A DNA stretch of 6,121 nucleotides from a candidate division TA06 bacterium DG_78 (GTDB lineage Bacteria; Hydrothermota; Tepidihabitantia; SM23-42). The translations under genes and the position numbers were made by a program. The notes under the pieces were generated by a model, which ran no database searches, was not told where the DNA came from, and saw nothing but the letters and a program-made list of their open reading frames with translations. Each line of letters opens with the position of its first letter. The stretch's first letter is position 1. Positions 1 through 4,000 of the stretch are shown here, one piece after another. The DNA is taken from contig LJNI01000136.1 of the NCBI GenBank assembly GCA_001303225.1, positions 1-6,121 of the forward strand, given 5' to 3'.

Positions 1-158
1 CGCCACTCCTCGGCCATTTCCGGTTTGCTCTGAGCTTCGTAGAGCTCGACCAAGTTGTTCCATGACTCTAATGTTTGTGGATAAATGTCGCCGAATTTGA
101 GACGACAGCCTTAGACAGCCTGTGCTAACAATAGTTCTGCTAAAAGCCATGAATTTAA
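1..158 (-). pseudogene. Remnant of a TPR-repeat protein gene, broken by in-frame stops (runs off left edge)
   Basis: In one minus-strand frame, positions 140-114 read AELLLAQAV, then a TAA stop (113-111), then GCRLKFGDIYPQTLESW and NNLVELYEAQSKPEMAEEWR to the window edge. Together this follows the Tpr_10/Tpr_12-like pattern AEpLLxxALegRRxkLGDxHPxTLxSxNNLxxLYxxxxxxxxAxxxx across the stop, with the stop falling exactly where a residue would be expected. A second in-frame stop, TAG (161-159), lies upstream, and no ATG, GTG or TTG between the TAA and the NNL motif can start the fragment. Such TPR tails are common in planctomycete signalling proteins (family knowledge). I read it as a decayed C-terminal fragment; coding after position 1 cannot be seen. 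An overlapping frame from an ATG at 150 is open but does not resemble a protein. Confidence 0.6.
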
Positions 159-199
159 CTATAACGGAATATATGGAGTACGTCAGTTACATCTGAGGA

Positions 200-1003
200 T
201 CAGTCGCTGGAGTCCCATTGGACTTGCCGGGCTAATTTATATAGTTCCTCAAAAGGTATTACTGTGTACCTGCTGCCGGCTTTCAATATTCCTTTCTGGA
301 CCTGAAGGAATTCCACGTGACCGTCCAGAAAAGCCAAATTGTAGTGAATGTGACGATTGTGCCAGCTTGGCCCTTCCCCATAGGGTGGAAACAGCCACTG
401 AACCGCCCATGGTGAATCTCCAATGAACAGTACCTGTTTAGGATTATCTACAGAGCTATAACGAAGATTGGGGAGCCTTCTGTTGATTTCTTGGCGTAGT
501 TTCTTGAGCTGCTCGGTTTCATCACCAGCCAGGGGACCAACTTGCTCCTGGCCCACCAGCAGTATATTTGTTCTGTAACTTGCACCACGATAGCTAAAGC
601 TCGAAAAACCTTTGGTACCAATGTCACCCGTATCGGACGGGCATTTCAACACTTTTGCTTCTGATTCATTCTCCGGGCAGTCAGATAGTGATAGATAACG
701 ATTGAGTGGTCTGTTTGCAGTCGGGTATTTAAGGCTTTTCCAACCACCATATAGCGAGTCTGCGCGCAGATCGTGATAGAACATCCCATCGTGGTCTTCG
801 AAATACATGTGCCATGCATAGGTAATCTGTTTGAGGTTTCCCTGGCACATGGTGCGTTGACCTATCTTGCGAGCCGAGCTGAGTACAGGCAGAATAATAG
901 CTATGAGCAGACAAATAATTGATACTACTACCAGTAATTCAATCAGAGTAAAACCTGGCGCAGCTATTGTTGTGCACAATCTTCTTTTTCTGATAATCAT
1001 CAT
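200..1003 (-). CDS. Prepilin-type N-terminal cleavage/methylation protein (pseudopilin-like, H-x8-DG type)
   Basis: A 267-residue protein if started at the ATG at 1003 (next ATG at 1000), ending in TGA at 202-200. A longer reading from 1045 would put 14 extra residues inside the large gene; 1003 gives a normal short basic leader, MMIIRKRRLCTTIAAPG. Prepilin peptidase should cut after G17, before FTLIELLVVVSIICLLIAIILPVL, with the conserved Glu at mature position 5 and one transmembrane/assembly helix. The globular part has CQGNLKQITYAWHMYFEDHDG, KVLKCPSD and, near the C-terminus, RH-x8-DGHVEF, hallmarks of the large planctomycete/verrucomicrobial prepilin-like family described as H-X9-DG. It should be inserted in the inner membrane and assembled by a type II secretion or type IV pilus-like machine. 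It begins 4 bases after the stop of the large gene, so it is likely co-translated with it. Its partner specificity is unknown. Confidence 0.88.
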   Translation of the reverse strand: MMIIRKRRLCTTIAAPGFTLIELLVVVSIICLLIAIILPVLSSARKIGQRTMCQGNLKQITYAWHMYFEDHDGMFYHDLRADSLYGGWKSLKYPTANRPLNRYLSLSDCPENESEAKVLKCPSDTGDIGTKGFSSFSYRGASYRTNILLVGQEQVGPLAGDETEQLKKLRQEINRRLPNLRYSSVDNPKQVLFIGDSPWAVQWLFPPYGEGPSWHNRHIHYNLAFLDGHVEFLQVQKGILKAGSRYTVIPFEELYKLARQVQWDSSD

Positions 1004-1015
1004 GCTGCTATTTCC
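1004..1015 (-). promoter_or_regulatory. Candidate ribosome binding site deciding the prepilin start
   Basis: GGAAA at 1015-1011 lies 7 bases before the ATG at 1003 and is formed by the last Trp-Lys codons (TGG AAA) of the large gene; TAG and CAGC follow, then ATG ATG. It is only a partial Shine-Dalgarno match, but spacing, stop and start sit together as in termination-reinitiation coupling. No comparable purine run with good spacing was noted before the alternative ATG at 1045. Confidence 0.5.
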
Positions 1016-4000
1016 AAATGACCGACAAAGGCAGTTCCACGTCACTTAGTTTATAGTTTGCATAAGCATACGTATCCGGATTTATTGTCGTTAGCATCGA
1101 TTGTGTAAAGAAGGCTGGCTCACCCTTCCAAACCTCTTCCTTAAACCTGGGAGCAGTGAAACCCACAATATATAGAGTCCCGTCAGGCGCCTCCGTCATA
1201 GATGTAATCTGCGATACATAACGGTCAGGTTCATAAAGCCCCGCAAATCGCTTAAGCACGTTCTCATCCGGAGCCGGCCACGGAATCTCAATTACGCGAT
1301 CGAACTCAAGTTGGATTGTCGGACCTGACTCAACCTGTGACTCCCGTCGGATTGAAAAACTATATACTTTAACAATTAAATCTCCACTCTCGTCATCCGG
1401 TCTTTCAGAAGAGCTAAGATAGACTCGATTGTTTATGGAGGATACCACCATAGCGGTAGGCATATTTATGTCCGGCCAAGTATCGCGTGGGTCGCTAAGA
1501 TTAACGCAACCATTTAACTCGCCTGTGTCTTGATCGTAGATAAGTATCCAGTTGTTCTCATTCTGCAAGCAACTGCTTAGCACGTAAAGGTACTCTCCGC
1601 GAGAATCTATCTCAATCTCTTTCAAATGCTGCAAATCAGGTTCAAGAAGCTGGTTCCTGATGTTATTTGAGAGGATTGTTATGTTCTGGTTCAGGTTCTC
1701 GGTTGGATCCGGGCCGTATGTAGTCTCCACAGAGTAATTACTCCCGCTAATGCTTTCAGATGTAAGTTTGAGTTTAGCTGCCGCCTTATATTTTGTACCC
1801 TCGGAATCCTCAGCAAGAACAGGTACGACATAGACAATACTCGGGTCATCTGGATGGAATACCGCATCCAGCAATGGAACTCCACTTTGGTAGCTTCCAT
1901 TAAATCCCACTGATACGCCTTTGTCATGATCGATGCTCTGATTAATATTTTTTCGGGGATCATCCATACAGAGCAGCCCCTTATTATGATGAATTTGATA
2001 GGTTTGATCGGATTTGTCTGCAACCAAACGACCAGTTCCTGAAGTCGAGGCATTCTGTTGGCACTTGCCATCCTGGCTTATAGAATATATATAGCCATCC
2101 GGCCTGCTCAATCCCATACCACGTTTGCCGAATAGAATCAAATCCGCATTCTCTTCCATCTCCAAGTATCTGCCTCTTGATGCTGCCAGATTAGAATAAC
2201 CATTATTAGAAACGACGGATGTTAAAGATGTTTCTGAATCCTCACGAGGGCACAAACAACGAATCTCAGACGCCGCATCCCAGATAAACAGATCATCAAT
2301 ACCGATACATCCATCAGAGACCATATCGAGGCAGGCTTTGTTGGCGCCAAGAGGATTTGTCAATCCGAACTCTGCCAGCAGCAAAAAGTAGTCGCAGGGA
2401 TCGATTTCCGTATCGGCATTAAAATCTCCGCAATAAGCCACACAGTATATTTGAGGATCCCAGTTGTCTACCCAGCACTGGGCATCCTTGCCGTGTAGTT
2501 CGAGCTCTACATAGGTTCCACGGCAGAAATTTAGATCGGCATGAGGTACCACCGCCGAAAAGACTGCAAATCTATTGCTTTCGATAGATCCAGGTCGGCC
2601 GGGATTAGGAGGTTGTACCATGGCGATTGGAACCCGACTCTCGTGGCCCACTTCAGGATTATCGCTCAGATATACCACGAGGATTGCATCTCCAGTAACA
2701 TTTTCTGGAAAGAGATACTCGAATTGAATGTTAATGTCTTCGTCTCCAGCCCGTGCGAAAGCGCCCTTCGCTGCTACCGAACTGGCCGAGTGCTTACCTT
2801 CGGCCTGCGTGCGCATCTCCATGATACCACCAGTATAAGCCGGAACACTTGGATTCTTCTCTGAATCGATACGCTCTATTGAGCCAATATAGATTGGTTC
2901 ATTTGGGTGCTGTGGCTGTTTGTAGTCATCTTCTGGAGCCGTGAGCCTTTTACGAACACGTACATCAAATTCGGTCTGATCGTTCATTGCGATGATGCCC
3001 AATGAGAATCCCAATAACGGAATATCTGTAAACCTTGCTCCATTGGGTAAGGGTGCTTCGGGATCATCCGGATTTCTTGGAAGCTCTGTGCCGTTAGGAT
3101 CTGTGAGCTGTTTGTAGTACATGGTCTGCAGGGCGGTGTTCAGTACTGAATTAGGGCCCATCACGAGATCTTTGACATAGACTGTCTCCGGAAGGGGGTC
3201 AAGCGGGTCCTGGTATCGAAAACCTTGTCGGTTGGTCAGGTTGAGCTTGGCATTATCTTCAAGAATCAACTTCTCCAGGACCCAATTCTCAGAAGGGTCT
3301 TCCGTGAAACCAACGCTGTTTTCAACCCTGTAAGCACCCGAACTCCCATTAGGATTGGTCGCGGTTCCGGCATCATAGTCCTTTGCTCGTAGCTCCAACA
3401 ACGTACCTTGTCGGACGGGTCTACCTTCCTTAATGATTACTACAATTGTATTATCAGAAAGATGAATGTTCCGATTATTAGGATCCGGATCCAGGTCCAG
3501 ATAACGATCCCCTTCGGACCGGATATAATTGCCAATGACAGAAACACTGTCTTGCACAAAGAACTGCCCACCATAGCCTGCGTTTGCTTCCAATAAGCTA
3601 ATATTATTGTTTTGAATGCTGCTTTTGTCCTCAATGCTAGCTTGATTCACGCATATTGTGGAATTGCGAATTGTTGCTTCATCCTGGAGCACGAGCTCAC
3701 CATCGATATTAATTCGTCCCCCCAAGGAATTCTCGCAACTATCTTCAGGTTGCCTGTGAAGATCAATAATAGCATTGCCCCCAACAATCAATCGCTGGCT
3801 GGCATCGACCTGGATATTGCCTGGCCCATCAATGTCCACGAGAGTAATCGTTGGACATTGTTCCCAATGAATCTTTCTCATTGTATCAGATATTCTAAAC
3901 AATACCTCCTGACCAAGACAAATCTTCCCCTGACCGTCGAAAAAAGAGTCAAAGATATATAAAGTACCGGATGTCACATTCAGATCACCTTCCAGTTTGA

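Noticed and set aside
1..150. Open frame on the minus strand from the ATG at 150 to the left edge
   Set aside because: Its translation (MAFSRTIVSTGCLRLSSQ...) has no family resemblance, whereas the overlapping frame matches the TPR consensus on both sides of a stop.
131..162. Inverted repeat atagtt (131-136) / aactat (157-162) as a terminator
   Set aside because: The stem is only 6 bp and AT-rich with a 20-base loop and no following T-run in the relevant direction; it is expected by chance.
1004..1045. Prepilin start at the ATG at 1045, giving an N-terminal MTWNCLCRSFGNSS extension
   Set aside because: This would overlap the large gene by 38 bases and add a non-basic, Cys-containing extension to the leader; the ATG at 1003 gives a normal leader and a plausible ribosome binding site.
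867..1049. Short plus-strand frame across the prepilin start
   Set aside because: It is antisense to the conserved FTLIELLVV segment and has no recognisable protein features.
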